Of a stretch of 64,000 nt of DNA, positions 34,944 to 44,398 are shown piece by piece. The notes below the pieces were generated by a model. It searched no databases. It saw only the letters and a program-made list of their open reading frames with translations, and was not told the origin of the DNA. Source of the DNA: Micromonospora echinospora (GTDB taxonomy: Bacteria > Actinomycetota > Actinomycetes > Mycobacteriales > Micromonosporaceae); the NCBI RefSeq assembly GCF_014203425.1, contig NZ_JACHJC010000001.1, positions 2,294,001-2,358,000 on the forward strand, written 5' to 3'. How positions within the stretch are numbered: position 1 is the first letter of the stretch; every line of letters starts with the position of its first letter. Made by a program: the position numbers and the translations under genes.

Positions 34944-37010
34944 TCAGCGCAGGCTGGCCACGCCGCGCGGCAGGAACCGCTTGCCGGTCACCCGCTCGGA
35001 GGTGCCGGTCCGGTCCAGGTACGGCGTCACGCCGCCCAGGTGGAACGGCCAGCCGGCGCCGAGGATCATGCACAGGTCGATGTCCTGCGCCTCGGCGACG
35101 ACGCCCTCGTCGAGCATGAGCCGGATCTCCTGCGCGAGCGCGTCCAGCGCGTTCTGCCGGACCTGCTCGCCGGTGAGCGGCTCGTCGCCGACCACCAGCA
35201 GCTTCGCCACCTCGTCGTTGATCTGGTCGTCGACGACGATCGGCTGGCCCGAGTCGGCGATCCGCTTGAGGTTCTCGCTGACCCCGAACCGGTCCGGGAA
35301 CGCCTCGTGCAGGGTGCCGCCGACGTGGTACGCCACGGCCGGCCCGACGAGCTGCAGCAGCGCCAGCGGACGCATCGGCAGGCCCAGCGGGTCCAACGCG
35401 CTGTTCGCCACGTCCAGCGGGGTGCCCTGGTCGACGGCCGCGAACACGGTGCCGAGGAAGCGGGTCAGCAGCCGGTTCACCACGAACGCCGGGGCGTCCT
35501 TCACCAGTACCGACGACTTCTTCAGCTGCTTGCCGACAGCGAACGCGGTGGCGAGCGTGGCGTCGTCGGTCCGCTCGCCGCGGACGATCTCCAGCAGCGG
35601 CAGCACGGCGACCGGGTTGAAGAAGTGGAAGCCGACCACCCGCTCCGGGTGCTCCAGCTCGGCGGCCATCTCGGTGATGGACAGCGAGCTGGTGTTGGTG
35701 GCGAGCACCGTCTCCGGCTTGACGATCTTCTCCAGCTCGGCCCAGACCTGCTTCTTGACGCCCAGGTCCTCGAACACGGCCTCGATGACGAAGTCGGCGT
35801 CGGCGAAGACGGACTTGTCGACCGAGCCGCTGACCAGGCCGTACAGCTTGGCGGCGGTGCCCTTGTCCATCCGGCCCTTGCTGACGGCCTTCTCGATCTG
35901 GGTGTGCACGTAGCCGACGCCCTTGTCCACCCGGGACTGGTCCAGGTCGGTCATCACGACCGGCACCTGGAGCCGCCGGGCGAACAGCAGCGCGAGCTGG
36001 CTGGCCATCAGGCCGGCGCCGACGATGCCCACCTTGGTGACCGGCCGGGCCAGGCCCTTGTCCGGCGCGCCGGCCGGGCGCTTGGCCCGCCGCTGCACCA
36101 GGTCGAACGCGTACAGGCCGCTGCGCAGCTCCTCGGAGAAGACCAGGTCCGCGAGGGCCTCGTCCTCCGCCGCGGTGCCGGTGGCGAAGTCGGCGTCCTT
36201 CGCCGTCTCCAGCAGATCCAGCGCCTTGTACGCGGACGGAACCGCGCCGTGCAGCCGCTGGTCCAGGGTCTGCCGGGCGAAGTAGAGCACGCCCGCCCAC
36301 ATGTCCTTGTCGACCTCGGGACGGGTCACTGTGACCTCACCCCGGACCACGCCGGCGGCCCACTCCAGCGACCGCTCCAGGAAGTCGGCCGGCTCCAGCA
36401 GCACGTCCGCGATGCCCATCTCGGCAGCCTGCTTCGGCTTGAGCATCTTGTTCTGCATCAGCGGGTTCTGAATGATCACCTGGGTGGCGGCCGGGATGCC
36501 GATCAGGTTCGGCAGCAGCTGCGTACCGCCCCAGCCGGGGATCAGGCCGAGCGAGACCTCGGGCAGCGCCAGGGCCGCCGCGCCCGCCGACAGCGTCCGG
36601 TAGTGGCAGTGCAGCGCCAGCTCCAGGCCGCCGCCCATCGCCGCGCCGTTGACGAACGCGAACGTGGGGACGGCGCTGTCCTTGAGCCGGGCGAAGACCC
36701 GGTGGCCGAGCCGCCCGATCTCCAGCGCCTGCTCCCGGTTCTCCAGCGCGGGCAGGCTGGTGATGTCCGCGCCCACGCAGAAGATGTACGGCTTGCCGGT
36801 GACCGCGATGAACGCCGGCTCCGCCGCGAGCGCGGCGGTGATCGCCTCGTCCAGGCTGGTCAGACCGCCCGGGCCGAAGCTGTTCGGCTTGGTGTGGTCG
36901 AAGCCGTTGTCCAGCGTGATGAGGGCGGCGGGCCGGTCCAGCCCGGGTACCGCCACCTGGCGCAGCAGCGCCTTGGTGACGACCTCGTTCGGTGCGGCGA
37001 GCGCGCTCAC
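34944..37010 (-). CDS. Fatty acid oxidation alpha subunit: enoyl-CoA hydratase / 3-hydroxyacyl-CoA dehydrogenase
   Basis: 688 residues from GTG 37010, overlapping the thiolase stop by 4 bp. The N-terminal crotonase domain (about 1-200) has the oxyanion-hole and active-site segments GKPYIFCVGADITSL, NGAAMGGGLELALHCHYR and PEVSLGLIPGWGGTQLLPN. The NAD-binding dehydrogenase domain starts near residue 320 (VGIVGAGLMASQLALLFARR), with ATNTSSLSITEMA and the catalytic His in GFHFFNPVAVLPLLEIVRG. A C-terminal HCDH domain follows (DAPAFVVNRLLTRF). It catalyses the middle two steps of beta-oxidation with the thiolase. The dinucleotide loop reads GAGLMA rather than the commoner GAGxMG. Confidence 0.92.
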   Translation of the reverse strand: MSALAAPNEVVTKALLRQVAVPGLDRPAALITLDNGFDHTKPNSFGPGGLTSLDEAITAALAAEPAFIAVTGKPYIFCVGADITSLPALENREQALEIGRLGHRVFARLKDSAVPTFAFVNGAAMGGGLELALHCHYRTLSAGAAALALPEVSLGLIPGWGGTQLLPNLIGIPAATQVIIQNPLMQNKMLKPKQAAEMGIADVLLEPADFLERSLEWAAGVVRGEVTVTRPEVDKDMWAGVLYFARQTLDQRLHGAVPSAYKALDLLETAKDADFATGTAAEDEALADLVFSEELRSGLYAFDLVQRRAKRPAGAPDKGLARPVTKVGIVGAGLMASQLALLFARRLQVPVVMTDLDQSRVDKGVGYVHTQIEKAVSKGRMDKGTAAKLYGLVSGSVDKSVFADADFVIEAVFEDLGVKKQVWAELEKIVKPETVLATNTSSLSITEMAAELEHPERVVGFHFFNPVAVLPLLEIVRGERTDDATLATAFAVGKQLKKSSVLVKDAPAFVVNRLLTRFLGTVFAAVDQGTPLDVANSALDPLGLPMRPLALLQLVGPAVAYHVGGTLHEAFPDRFGVSENLKRIADSGQPIVVDDQINDEVAKLLVVGDEPLTGEQVRQNALDALAQEIRLMLDEGVVAEAQDIDLCMILGAGWPFHLGGVTPYLDRTGTSERVTGKRFLPRGVASLR

Positions 37011-38200
37011 TTGTTGCCCTCCCAGTGCGGGTTCTCCCAGATCACGGTGCCGCCCATGCCGATGCCGATGCACATGGCGGTGAGGCCGTAGCGGACCTCG
37101 GGGTGCTCGGCGAAGTGGCGGGCGAGCTGGGTCATCAGCCGGACGCCGGAGGACGCGAGCGGGTGACCGATGGCGATCGCGCCGCCCCACGGGTTGACCC
37201 GCGGGTCGTCGTCGGCGATGCCGAAGTGGTCCAGGAAGGCGAGCACCTGCACCGCGAACGCCTCGTTCAGCTCGAACAGGCCGATGTCGTCGATGCTCAG
37301 GCCGGCGATGCGCAGCGCCTTCTCGGTCGACGGGATCGGGCCGATGCCCATCACCTCGGGCTCGACGCCGACGAAGCCGAACGACACCAGGCGCATGCCG
37401 ACCGGCAGGCCCAGCTCACGGGCGGTCTCCTCGGCCACCAGCAGCGCGGCGGTGGCGCCGTCGTTCAGACCGGCCGCGTTGCCAGCGGTGACCTTGCCGT
37501 GCGGCCGGAACGGGGTCTTCAGGCCGGCCAGCTTCTCCATGGAGGTGTCGCGGGGCGCCTCGTCCACGGTGGCCAGGCCCCAGCCCGTCTCCGGGTCGCG
37601 GGTCGCCACCGGCACCAGGTCGCCCTGGAGCTTGCCGTTGGCGTACGCCTTGGCGGTCTTCTGCTGCGACGCCAGCGCGAACGCGTCGGTGCGCTCCTTG
37701 GTGATGTGCGGGACGCGGTCGTGCAGGTTCTCCGCGGTGGAGCCCATCACCAGGGCGGACGGGTCGACGAGCTTCTCCGCGACGATGCGCGGGTTGGGGT
37801 CGACGCCCTCGCCCATCGGGTGGCGGCCCATGTGCTCGACGCCGCCGGCGATTGCCACGTCGTACGCGCCCATGGCGATGCCGCTGGCCACCGTGGTGAC
37901 GGCGGTCATCGCGCCGGCGCACATCCGGTCGATGGCGAAGCCGGGCACGGTCTTGGGCAGGCCGGCCAGCAGGGCGGCGGTACGGCCGATGGTCAGGCCC
38001 TGGTCACCGATCTGGGTGGTGGCGGCGATCGCCACCTCCTCCACCTTCTCCGGCGGCAGTTGCGGGTTGCGGCGCATCAGCTCGCGGATGCAGCGGATCA
38101 CCAGATCGTCGGCGCGGGTGTTGGCGTACATCCCACCCGCCTTGCCGAACGGGGTACGGACGCCGTCGACGAAGACGACATCCCGGACTTCACGGGGCAC
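37007..38200 (-). CDS. Acetyl-CoA acyltransferase (thiolase)
   Basis: 397 residues from GTG 38200 with GGAGG upstream. Thiolase motifs: nucleophile Cys in DRMCAGAMTAV near residue 93, GGVEHMGRHPMG, NEAFAVQVLAFLDHFG, His in GGAIAIGHPLASSGVR and the second Cys in AMCIGIGMGGTVIWE. It cleaves 3-ketoacyl-CoA to acetyl-CoA in beta-oxidation. It is the first gene of a two-gene operon with the alpha subunit. A TAGCAT box on the - strand (38239 to 38234) may be the -10, giving a leader of about 27 nt. Confidence 0.93.
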   Translation of the reverse strand: MPREVRDVVFVDGVRTPFGKAGGMYANTRADDLVIRCIRELMRRNPQLPPEKVEEVAIAATTQIGDQGLTIGRTAALLAGLPKTVPGFAIDRMCAGAMTAVTTVASGIAMGAYDVAIAGGVEHMGRHPMGEGVDPNPRIVAEKLVDPSALVMGSTAENLHDRVPHITKERTDAFALASQQKTAKAYANGKLQGDLVPVATRDPETGWGLATVDEAPRDTSMEKLAGLKTPFRPHGKVTAGNAAGLNDGATAALLVAEETARELGLPVGMRLVSFGFVGVEPEVMGIGPIPSTEKALRIAGLSIDDIGLFELNEAFAVQVLAFLDHFGIADDDPRVNPWGGAIAIGHPLASSGVRLMTQLARHFAEHPEVRYGLTAMCIGIGMGGTVIWENPHWEGNK

Positions 38201-38301
38201 TTGGAGCCTCCCTCGGCACGGGCATTTCCCCGGATGCTACTCGCCAGTAACCAAACGTGGCACCACCCCTCGCGTGGCCCACCTCACACCTGCCACCGAC
38301 G

Positions 38302-39624
38302 TTACTGCTGGGGGGTCCGCAGCGCCTCGGTAAGAGCGGGCAGCAGAAGCCCGATCTGCCACTCGCGGGCGCCGAAGGCACGCAGCGCCTCCGCCACGGT
38401 GTCGTCGGTGATCTCCGCAGGTGGCTGCCACGCCAGCCGGCGGATCGAGTCCGGCGTGATCAGGTTCTCCGCCGGCAGCCGGTGCGCTCCGGCGGTGCCG
38501 ACCACCACCTCCCGGGACCGGGTCAGCCGACCCGCCGCCACCGGATCGCGCTCGGCCCAGCGGTGCGGCGGCGGTGGCCCCTCCACCGTCGGGCTCACCG
38601 GCAGCGCGTCGTCCGGCAACTGGCGCGCGTCGTCGAGCGCCGCCAGCCAGGTACGCGCCAGCCGGCGCACCGAGCGCCCACCGAAACCGGGGAGCGTGAG
38701 CAGCGTCTTCTCGTCCTTCGGGTCCAGCTCGGCGGCGGCCACGATGGCCGAGTCGGGCAGCACCCGGCCCGGCGCGGCGTCCCGGCGGGCGGCGATCTGA
38801 TCCCGCGCGTACCAGAGGGAACGCACCCGGGCCTGGGCGCGGGCGCCGCGTACCCGGTGGATGCCGGAGGTGCGCCGCCACGGCTCGGCGCGCACCCGCG
38901 GCGGGCGGGCGCCGTTGCGCACGAGCGCGTCGAACTCCTCCGCGGCCCAGCCGGACTTGCCCTGCCGCTCCAGCTCCTCGTCCAGCGCGTCGCGCAGGTC
39001 CACCAGCAGTTCGACGTCCAGGGCCGCGTACGTCAGCCAGGACTCCGGCAGCGGCCGGTTGGACCAGTCCGCGGCGGAGTGGTGCTTCTCCAGGCTGAAC
39101 CCGAGCAGCTGTTCGGTCAGCGCGGCCAGGCCGACCCGCTCGAATCCGGCCAGCCGGGCGGCCAGTTCGGTGTCGAACAGCCGGCGCGGGCGCAGGCCCA
39201 GCTCGGCCAGGCAGGCAAGGTCCTGGCTGGCCGCGTGCAGCACCCACTCGGTCTCGGCGATCGCCGCGTCGAGGGTGGACAGGTCGGGCAGCGGCAGCGG
39301 GTCGATGAGCGCGGTGCCGGCGCCGCCGCGGCGCAGCTGCACCAGGTAGGCGCGCTGGCTGTAGCGGTAGCCGGAGGCGCGTTCGGCGTCCAGGGCCACC
39401 GGGCCGGTGCCGCCCGCGAAGCGGGCCACGACCTCGTCCAACTCGGCTGGTGTGGCCACCGGGGCGGGCGTGCCCTCGCGCGGCGCGGTCAGGGGGACGG
39501 CCGCGCCCGGCTCGGTCTCGGTCCCCGCGCCCGCCGGCTCCGGCAGGGCCGACGTCGGATCGGCGGAGACCTCTCCGGTACGGCTTTCGGCGGTCCGACG
39601 GCGCAGGGGTGGTTCGTCGGTCAC
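38302..39624 (-). CDS. rnd: Ribonuclease D family exonuclease (DEDDy + HRDC)
   Basis: 440 residues from GTG 39624. About 55 N-terminal residues are disordered. The DEDDy 3'-5' exonuclease domain is at about 60-220: PVALDAERASGYRYSQRAYL (first Asp and Glu), VLHAASQDLACLAEL (second Asp), and LTYAALDVELLVDLRDAL (last Tyr and Asp). HRDC-type helical domains follow (LWYARDQIAARRDAAPGRVL). The role is RNA 3'-end trimming. It lies beside the DUF3000/hemE block as in mycobacteria and Streptomyces. TAGGGT on the - strand (39636 to 39631) lies 6 nt before the start, suggesting a leaderless mRNA. Confidence 0.9.
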   Translation of the reverse strand: MTDEPPLRRRTAESRTGEVSADPTSALPEPAGAGTETEPGAAVPLTAPREGTPAPVATPAELDEVVARFAGGTGPVALDAERASGYRYSQRAYLVQLRRGGAGTALIDPLPLPDLSTLDAAIAETEWVLHAASQDLACLAELGLRPRRLFDTELAARLAGFERVGLAALTEQLLGFSLEKHHSAADWSNRPLPESWLTYAALDVELLVDLRDALDEELERQGKSGWAAEEFDALVRNGARPPRVRAEPWRRTSGIHRVRGARAQARVRSLWYARDQIAARRDAAPGRVLPDSAIVAAAELDPKDEKTLLTLPGFGGRSVRRLARTWLAALDDARQLPDDALPVSPTVEGPPPPHRWAERDPVAAGRLTRSREVVVGTAGAHRLPAENLITPDSIRRLAWQPPAEITDDTVAEALRAFGAREWQIGLLLPALTEALRTPQQ

Positions 39625-39859
39625 CTGACAACCCTAGTAGGCCGGACGATCCGGTGTGCGCAGCCGGGTCCGGCGCGTGTCGGCGCGGTGGCCGCCAGGT
39701 GTCCGGAACGAACCGGGTTGCGGGGCCGTGAGAGGGTCGGACAGTGGGGGAGACAAAGCCCGTTTCCGCCGGTACGGTCCATCGAGCCGCGAGCGGCGCA
39801 CGGGGCCGGGCAACAGCGGTTGGGGGCGTCGGCGAAGCCGACGGGGAGGACGGTCGAGC

Positions 39860-41512
39860 ATGACAGGCGGGTACGGAACCGGCGACGGCGTGCCGGGGCA
39901 GGGCGGTGACCCGACGGCCGATCGGCCGGGGCCGCTGCCACCGCGCTTCGACCCGCCCGGCGGTTCGGCTCCACTGTCCGGGTCGACGGCGGGCGGCAGT
40001 GGTCCCGCGTGGAGCGGCACCGGCACCCCCGGCCACGCGGCGCCGGGCACGGGCTACCCGACCACGTCGCCGGGCGCGAGCTTCCCGGGACCGTCCGGGG
40101 CGAGCTACCCGGCGTCCTCCGGCACGAGCTACCCGGCGTCCTCGGGCGCCAGCTACCCCGCCTCCTCGGGCACGAGTTACCCCGCGTCCTCGGGCGCCAG
40201 CTACCCCGCCGCGTCGTCGGGCGCGAGCTATCCGGCGCAGCCGTCCGCCGGTTACCCGGGCCGCGCCGAGGCGGCCGGGGCGTCGCCGTCGGCCGCCTAC
40301 TCGGCGTCGTCGGGCGTCGCGACCCCGCCCGCGCCGTCCCAGCCGTCGTTCGGCGCGGTGCCGGCCCAGCCGGGCCCGTCGTCGTTCGGCGCCGCGCCGG
40401 CCCAGCCGGGTCAGTCGTCCTTCGGCACGCCGTCGGCCCAGCCGGGTCAGTCGTCCTACGGCACGGCATCGGCCCAGTCCGCCCCGGCCTACCCGGGCCA
40501 GGCTCCCGCCGGGTCGCAGTCGTTCCCGGGCCAGCCGCCCTCGTCGCCGTACGCGGACCGGCACTCGTCGGCCCCGTCCGGCGCCGGCTCGTCGTACCCG
40601 GGCCGGCCGGTCTCCGCACCCGTCCACCCGGGCCAGCCGGTGTCCGCGCCGTCGTACCCCGGCCAGCCGTCGGCGTACCCGGGTCAGCAGGTCTCCGGCT
40701 TCGGCGCGCCGCTCGGTCCGCCGGAGCGCGCGGCCCGGCGCAGCCGGCTCGCGGTGGTGGCGCTGACGCTGGCCGCCGTGCTGGCGGTGGTCAGCGGCGT
40801 GCAGGCATATCAGATCTACCGGCTCGACGACCGGCTCGCCGCCGCCGACAAGCGGATGGCCGAGGGGCAGGGCGCGGACGCCAGCCGGCTCGACGGCCTG
40901 GAGCAGCGCGCGGGCAGCCTGGAGAAACAGGCCGGGGCCGCCTTCAACCCGGAGGCTGTGGCCAGCGCGGTGCTGCCGAGCGTGTTCCGGGTGCGGGCCG
41001 GGCAGTTCACCGGTACGGCGTTCGCCGTCGGCAAGGCCCCGTCCGGCGGCGGTACCACGCTGCTGACGAACTTCCACGTGGTCGAGTCGGTGTTCGTCGC
41101 CGGTGAACGCAAGGTGTTCCTGGAGCGCAAGGACCAGCGGTTCGAGGCGACGATCATCGCCACCGACAAGGACAAGGACCTGGCGCAGCTGCGGACCAGC
41201 GCCAAGTTCGCCGGTCTGGTCGCGGCCCGCGACCCGGTGCGGTCCGGTCAGCAGATCATCGTGGTCGGCGCGCCGCTCGGGTTGCAGGACAGCGTCACCA
41301 CGGGTGTGGTCAGCGCGTTCCGCGAGGACGAGCGCGGCGGCGGCCCGGTGATCCAGTTCGACGCGCCGATCAACCCCGGCAACTCCGGTGGCCCGGTGAT
41401 CAACGGGTCCAAGGAGGTCGTCGGCATCGCCACGGCCAAGGCCCGCAACGCCGAGGGCATCGGGCTGGCGGTGCCGATCAAGACCGCCTGCGACCGGTTC
41501 CGCCTCTGCTGA
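39860..41512 (+). CDS. Membrane-anchored trypsin-like serine protease with repetitive Pro/Ser-rich tail
   Basis: 550 residues from ATG 39860 with GGGGAGGA upstream. Residues 1-290 are low complexity, with an 8-residue repeat G(A/T)SYPASS (about 73-125) and Pro/Gln/Ser repeats, probably cytosolic. A transmembrane helix at about 296-318 is followed by a short coiled coil (LAAADKRMAEGQGADASRLD) and a protease domain. The triad is His406 (TNFHVVES), Asp440 (DKDLAQL) and Ser509 (NPGNSGGPV). There is no PDZ domain, unlike HtrA. It should act outside the cell on envelope or secreted substrates. It precedes a coiled-coil membrane protein gene by 92 bp. Confidence 0.87.
   Translation: MTGGYGTGDGVPGQGGDPTADRPGPLPPRFDPPGGSAPLSGSTAGGSGPAWSGTGTPGHAAPGTGYPTTSPGASFPGPSGASYPASSGTSYPASSGASYPASSGTSYPASSGASYPAASSGASYPAQPSAGYPGRAEAAGASPSAAYSASSGVATPPAPSQPSFGAVPAQPGPSSFGAAPAQPGQSSFGTPSAQPGQSSYGTASAQSAPAYPGQAPAGSQSFPGQPPSSPYADRHSSAPSGAGSSYPGRPVSAPVHPGQPVSAPSYPGQPSAYPGQQVSGFGAPLGPPERAARRSRLAVVALTLAAVLAVVSGVQAYQIYRLDDRLAAADKRMAEGQGADASRLDGLEQRAGSLEKQAGAAFNPEAVASAVLPSVFRVRAGQFTGTAFAVGKAPSGGGTTLLTNFHVVESVFVAGERKVFLERKDQRFEATIIATDKDKDLAQLRTSAKFAGLVAARDPVRSGQQIIVVGAPLGLQDSVTTGVVSAFREDERGGGPVIQFDAPINPGNSGGPVINGSKEVVGIATAKARNAEGIGLAVPIKTACDRFRLC
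40078..40236 (+). repeat. In-frame tandem repeat, 24-bp period
   Basis: Six to seven imperfect copies of a 24-bp unit coding G(A/T)SYPASS within the protease gene. The units differ mainly at synonymous positions, so the peptide is conserved more than the DNA. Confidence 0.8.
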
Positions 41513-41517
41513 CCGGT

Positions 41518-41537
41518 CGCCCACGCCGGTGTGGGCG
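41518..41537 (+). terminator. Weak hairpin after the protease gene
   Basis: CGCCCAC and GTGGGCG arms around GCCGGT, 5 bp after the stop. Short, so read-through into the next gene is possible. Confidence 0.4.
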
Positions 41538-41604
41538 GCTGCGTCGCATCGACCCCGGCCCATCGGGCCACCCCGCGGGGGACCAGCTCATCTGGAGGAA
41601 CGAC

Positions 41605-42393
41605 ATGTCCTACCCACCGGCCGGAGGCGACAACCCGCCCCCGGCGCCGGGGGGCACGGTCTACGGCAACGTGTACGGCAGCCGGCCCGCGCCCCAGCAG
41701 TACGACCCGAACCAGCCCGCGCCGACCCTGCACCAGCCCGCCGCGCCCGACGGTGCTCCCGGGTACGCCGGTTACCCGCCCGCCGCGCCGGGACAGTCGG
41801 GCTACGCGCCGGGCGCCGCTCCGGTGCCCCCGCCGATGTCGGCGCCGCCGGTCTCCGTACCGCCGGTCTCCGGCCCCGGCTACCCGCAGCCGCTGTCGGC
41901 CCCGCCGGTGTCCGGCCCCGGCTACGGGCCGCCGCCGATGTCCGGGCCGCCCGGCGCATACGGGCCGGTCGGCGGCGCGCCCGCCGGCGGCGGCCGTAAG
42001 TGGGCCCCGCTGGTCCTCGGCCTCGTCGCCGCGTTGCTGTTCGTCTTCGGCGGCGTGATGACCTTTCTGTACGTCTCCACGGACGGCGAGCTGGACAAGT
42101 CCCAGCAGTTGGTCAGCCAGCGCGAGGGCACCATCTCGGCCAATCAGCAGGAGATCGAGAAGCTCAAGGGTGAGCTGAAGACGGTGCAGGAGCGGCTGTC
42201 GGACACCCAGCAGGACCTGACCGGCACCAAGAACGACCGGGACGAGCAGGCCCGGCAGAAGAAGGTCATCGCGAACTGCCTGGACAAGCTGACCACCGCC
42301 ATCGCCGCCGCGTCGCGCGGCGACCGGGCCGCCTTCGAGGCGGCGAACAAGGGCCTGGACAAGGTCTGCGACGAGGCCGAGAACTACCTCTGA
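41605..42393 (+). CDS. Pro-rich membrane protein with extracytoplasmic coiled coil
   Basis: 262 residues from ATG 41605 with CTGGAGG upstream. Residues 1-130 are Pro/Gly/Tyr-rich with repeated SAPPVSGPGY units. One transmembrane segment (WAPLVLGLVAALLFVFGGVM, about 134-153) is followed by a charged heptad-rich helix (about 160-215; ELDKSQQLVSQREGTISANQ and KLKGELKTVQERLSDTQQDL) and a C-terminal helical part with two Cys (IANCLDKLTTAI, DKVCDEAENYL). It shares overall layout with the adjacent protease and with the protein at 33977-34759. The function is unknown; association with the protease is a guess. Confidence 0.72.
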   Translation: MSYPPAGGDNPPPAPGGTVYGNVYGSRPAPQQYDPNQPAPTLHQPAAPDGAPGYAGYPPAAPGQSGYAPGAAPVPPPMSAPPVSVPPVSGPGYPQPLSAPPVSGPGYGPPPMSGPPGAYGPVGGAPAGGGRKWAPLVLGLVAALLFVFGGVMTFLYVSTDGELDKSQQLVSQREGTISANQQEIEKLKGELKTVQERLSDTQQDLTGTKNDRDEQARQKKVIANCLDKLTTAIAAASRGDRAAFEAANKGLDKVCDEAENYL

Positions 42394-42408
42394 CCGGCGT
42401 CCGCCGTG

Positions 42409-42436
42409 AGGCCGCCCCGCCCGCGCGGGGCGGCCT
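42409..42436. terminator. Bidirectional terminator hairpin
   Basis: Perfect 11-bp arms (AGGCCGCCCCG at 42409-42419 and its complement at 42426-42436) with a 6-nt loop, 16 bp past the coiled-coil protein stop and before the convergent DUF3000 gene end. The remaining bases to 42554 show nothing notable. Confidence 0.75.
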
Positions 42437-42554
42437 TCGCGCATCAATGCCGGGGGTACGCCGAGCGCGAACCGCCCCGGCCCGGCGCAACGGTCGTCGC
42501 GCGTGAGGCGACCCGTTTGCCGGTACGCGGCCCTCGCGAGCCGACGGGCGACGG

Positions 42555-43124
42555 TCAGGCGGCGCCGGCGGAGCGGCGGGGCAGCGCGGTGACGCCGGGC
42601 GGCGGCAGGCCGGCCGTCGAGGCCAGCAGCGTGCACCAGCCGAGCAGATGCGGGCCCAGGTCGGCACGCAGCGGCGTCCAGGAGGCGCGGATCTCGATGT
42701 CACCGGCGGCGGGCGGCCCGGCCAGCTCGCCGAAGCGGGTGGAGAGCGTCTGGGTGACGGTGCCGCCGATCGCGCGGTGCCCGGCGCCCTGCGCGTCCAG
42801 CGCGTCGGTCAGCCAGGTCCAGCCGACGCCGGGCAGCAGCGGGTCGCTGGCCAGGTCGACCTCCAGCTCGGCGGTGACGTACGTGACCAGCCGCAGCGTG
42901 CCCTGCCACGCCTCGTGCCCGGCCGGGTCGTGCAGCAGGATCAGGCGGCCGGTGGCCACCTCGTCGTCGTCGCGCAGGACGGCGGCGGAGAGCGCGAACG
43001 CGTACGGGGCCAGCCGCTGGGGCGCCCCGACCTCCTCCAGCACGATCTCCGGGCGGGGTGTCGCCGACCGGAGCCCTGCGACCGCGCGAGCGAACGTTTC
43101 CGGGAGCGCGATCGGGGGGGCCAT
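42555..43124 (-). CDS. DUF3000 protein
   Basis: 189 residues from ATG 43124. A single domain with FARAVAGLRSATPRPEIVLE near the start, DEVATGRLILLHDPAGHEAW, LGPHLLGWCTLLASTAGLPP near the end and a central HRAIGGTVTQTLSTRFGEL. The family is actinobacterial, placed beside rnd and hemE; no role is known to me. TAGGCT on the - strand (43136 to 43131) is 6 nt before the start with no ribosome site, suggesting a leaderless transcript. It is divergent from hemE across a compound repeat. Confidence 0.82.
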   Translation of the reverse strand: MAPPIALPETFARAVAGLRSATPRPEIVLEEVGAPQRLAPYAFALSAAVLRDDDEVATGRLILLHDPAGHEAWQGTLRLVTYVTAELEVDLASDPLLPGVGWTWLTDALDAQGAGHRAIGGTVTQTLSTRFGELAGPPAAGDIEIRASWTPLRADLGPHLLGWCTLLASTAGLPPPGVTALPRRSAGAA

Positions 43125-43182
43125 GCGGGCAGCCTATGCCGCGCTCACCGTACGGCGCGCGACGGCGCGCCGGGTGATCGAC

Positions 43183-43236
43183 GGTTAAGAAGGGGCCCTT
43201 CCTCTACCGGAGGCGTTAAGCGGGGGCCCTTCCTTC
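43183..43236 (-). repeat. Compound GGGGCCC repeat, copy 4
   Basis: Half-units GGTTAAGAAGGGGCCCTTCC (from 43183) and GTTAAGCGGGGGCCCTTCCT (from 43215), joined by TCTACCGGAGGC. Same orientation as copy 2. It lies in the divergent DUF3000/hemE promoter region, about 60 bp before hemE. Confidence 0.85.
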
Positions 43237-43297
43237 TACGTCACAAATGCGGACGGTGAGCGCGGGCGCGCACCGGGGGCGTGGCACGATTGCCGCG

Positions 43298-44389
43298 ATG
43301 ACCACCGACACCACGGGCACTGCCGCCCGAGACGGAGAACCCCGCCGCGGCGGGCCGGCCGACTCGCCCTTCGTGCGCGCCTGCCGGCGCGAGCCGGGCC
43401 CGCACACCCCGGTCTGGTTCATGCGCCAGGCCGGCCGGTCGCTGCCGGAGTACCGCGAGATCCGGGCGAACGTGCCGATGCTGGAGTCCTGCCGCCGGCC
43501 GGACCTGGTCACCGAGATCACGCTGCAGCCGGTGCGCCGGCACGGCGTGGACGCGGCGATCCTGTTCAGCGACATCGTGGTGCCGGTCGCCGCGGCCGGT
43601 ATCGACCTGGACATCGTGCCCGGCACCGGCCCGGTGGTGGCCGAGCCGATCCGTACCGCGACCGACGTCGAGCGGATCACCCCGATCGGCCGCGACGAGG
43701 TGTCGTACGTGGACGAGGCGGTCCGCCAGCTCGTCGTCGAGCTGGGCGACACCCCGCTGATCGGCTTCGCCGGGGCCCCGTTCACGCTCGCCAGCTACCT
43801 GGTCGAGGGCGGGCCGTCGCGGACCCACGCCAAGACCAAGGCGCTGATGTACGGCGACCCGGACCTGTGGCACGCGCTGTGCTCCCGGCTGGCCGAGGTG
43901 ACGCTGGCGTTCCTCCAGGTGCAGATCGAGGCCGGGGTGTCGGCGGTGCAGCTGTTCGACTCGTGGGCGGGCGCGCTCTCCGAGGCCGACTACCGCCGTT
44001 TCGTGCTGCCGCACTCGACGTACGTGCTGGGTGGGCTCGCGGAGGCCGGCGTGCCGCGGATCCACTTCGGCGTGGGCACGGGTGAGCTGCTCGGCGCGAT
44101 GGGCGAGGCCGGCGCCGACGTGGTGGGCGTGGACTGGCGTACGCCGCTGGACGTCGCCACCGGCCGGATCGGGCCGGACAAGGCGGTGCAGGGCAACCTC
44201 GATCCGGCAGTGCTGCTCGCCCCCTGGCCGGTGGTGGAGACCGAGGTGCGGCGCATCGTCGAGCAGGGCCGGGCCGCTCCCGGCCACGTGTTCAACCTCG
44301 GGCACGGCGTGCTGCCGGAGACCGACCCCGAGGTGCTGACCCGGGTGGTCGCGCTGGTGCACGAGCTGACCGCGCGACCGGAGCGCTAG
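43298..44389 (+). CDS. hemE: Uroporphyrinogen III decarboxylase
   Basis: 363 residues from ATG 43298. CACGAT at 43285-43290 lies 7 nt upstream, so the mRNA may be leaderless. The N-terminal signature [19 protein letters not shown] carries the substrate-binding arginines, and [20 protein letters not shown] holds the catalytic Asp. Further motifs are [40 protein letters not shown] and [17 protein letters not shown]. It converts uroporphyrinogen III to coproporphyrinogen III. The hemE-cgoX-chdC order, with 9 bp then a 4-bp overlap, indicates one operon for late heme synthesis. Confidence 0.97.
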   Translation: MTTDTTGTAARDGEPRRGGPADSPFVRACRREPGPHTPVWFMRQAGRSLPEYREIRANVPMLESCRRPDLVTEITLQPVRRHGVDAAILFSDIVVPVAAAGIDLDIVPGTGPVVAEPIRTATDVERITPIGRDEVSYVDEAVRQLVVELGDTPLIGFAGAPFTLASYLVEGGPSRTHAKTKALMYGDPDLWHALCSRLAEVTLAFLQVQIEAGVSAVQLFDSWAGALSEADYRRFVLPHSTYVLGGLAEAGVPRIHFGVGTGELLGAMGEAGADVVGVDWRTPLDVATGRIGPDKAVQGNLDPAVLLAPWPVVETEVRRIVEQGRAAPGHVFNLGHGVLPETDPEVLTRVVALVHELTARPER

Positions 44390-44398
44390 GAGGCGACA

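Noticed and set aside
40078..40236. Regular 24-bp repeats resembling a CRISPR array
   Set aside because: They are contiguous, without spacers, and in frame with the protease gene as an 8-residue peptide repeat.
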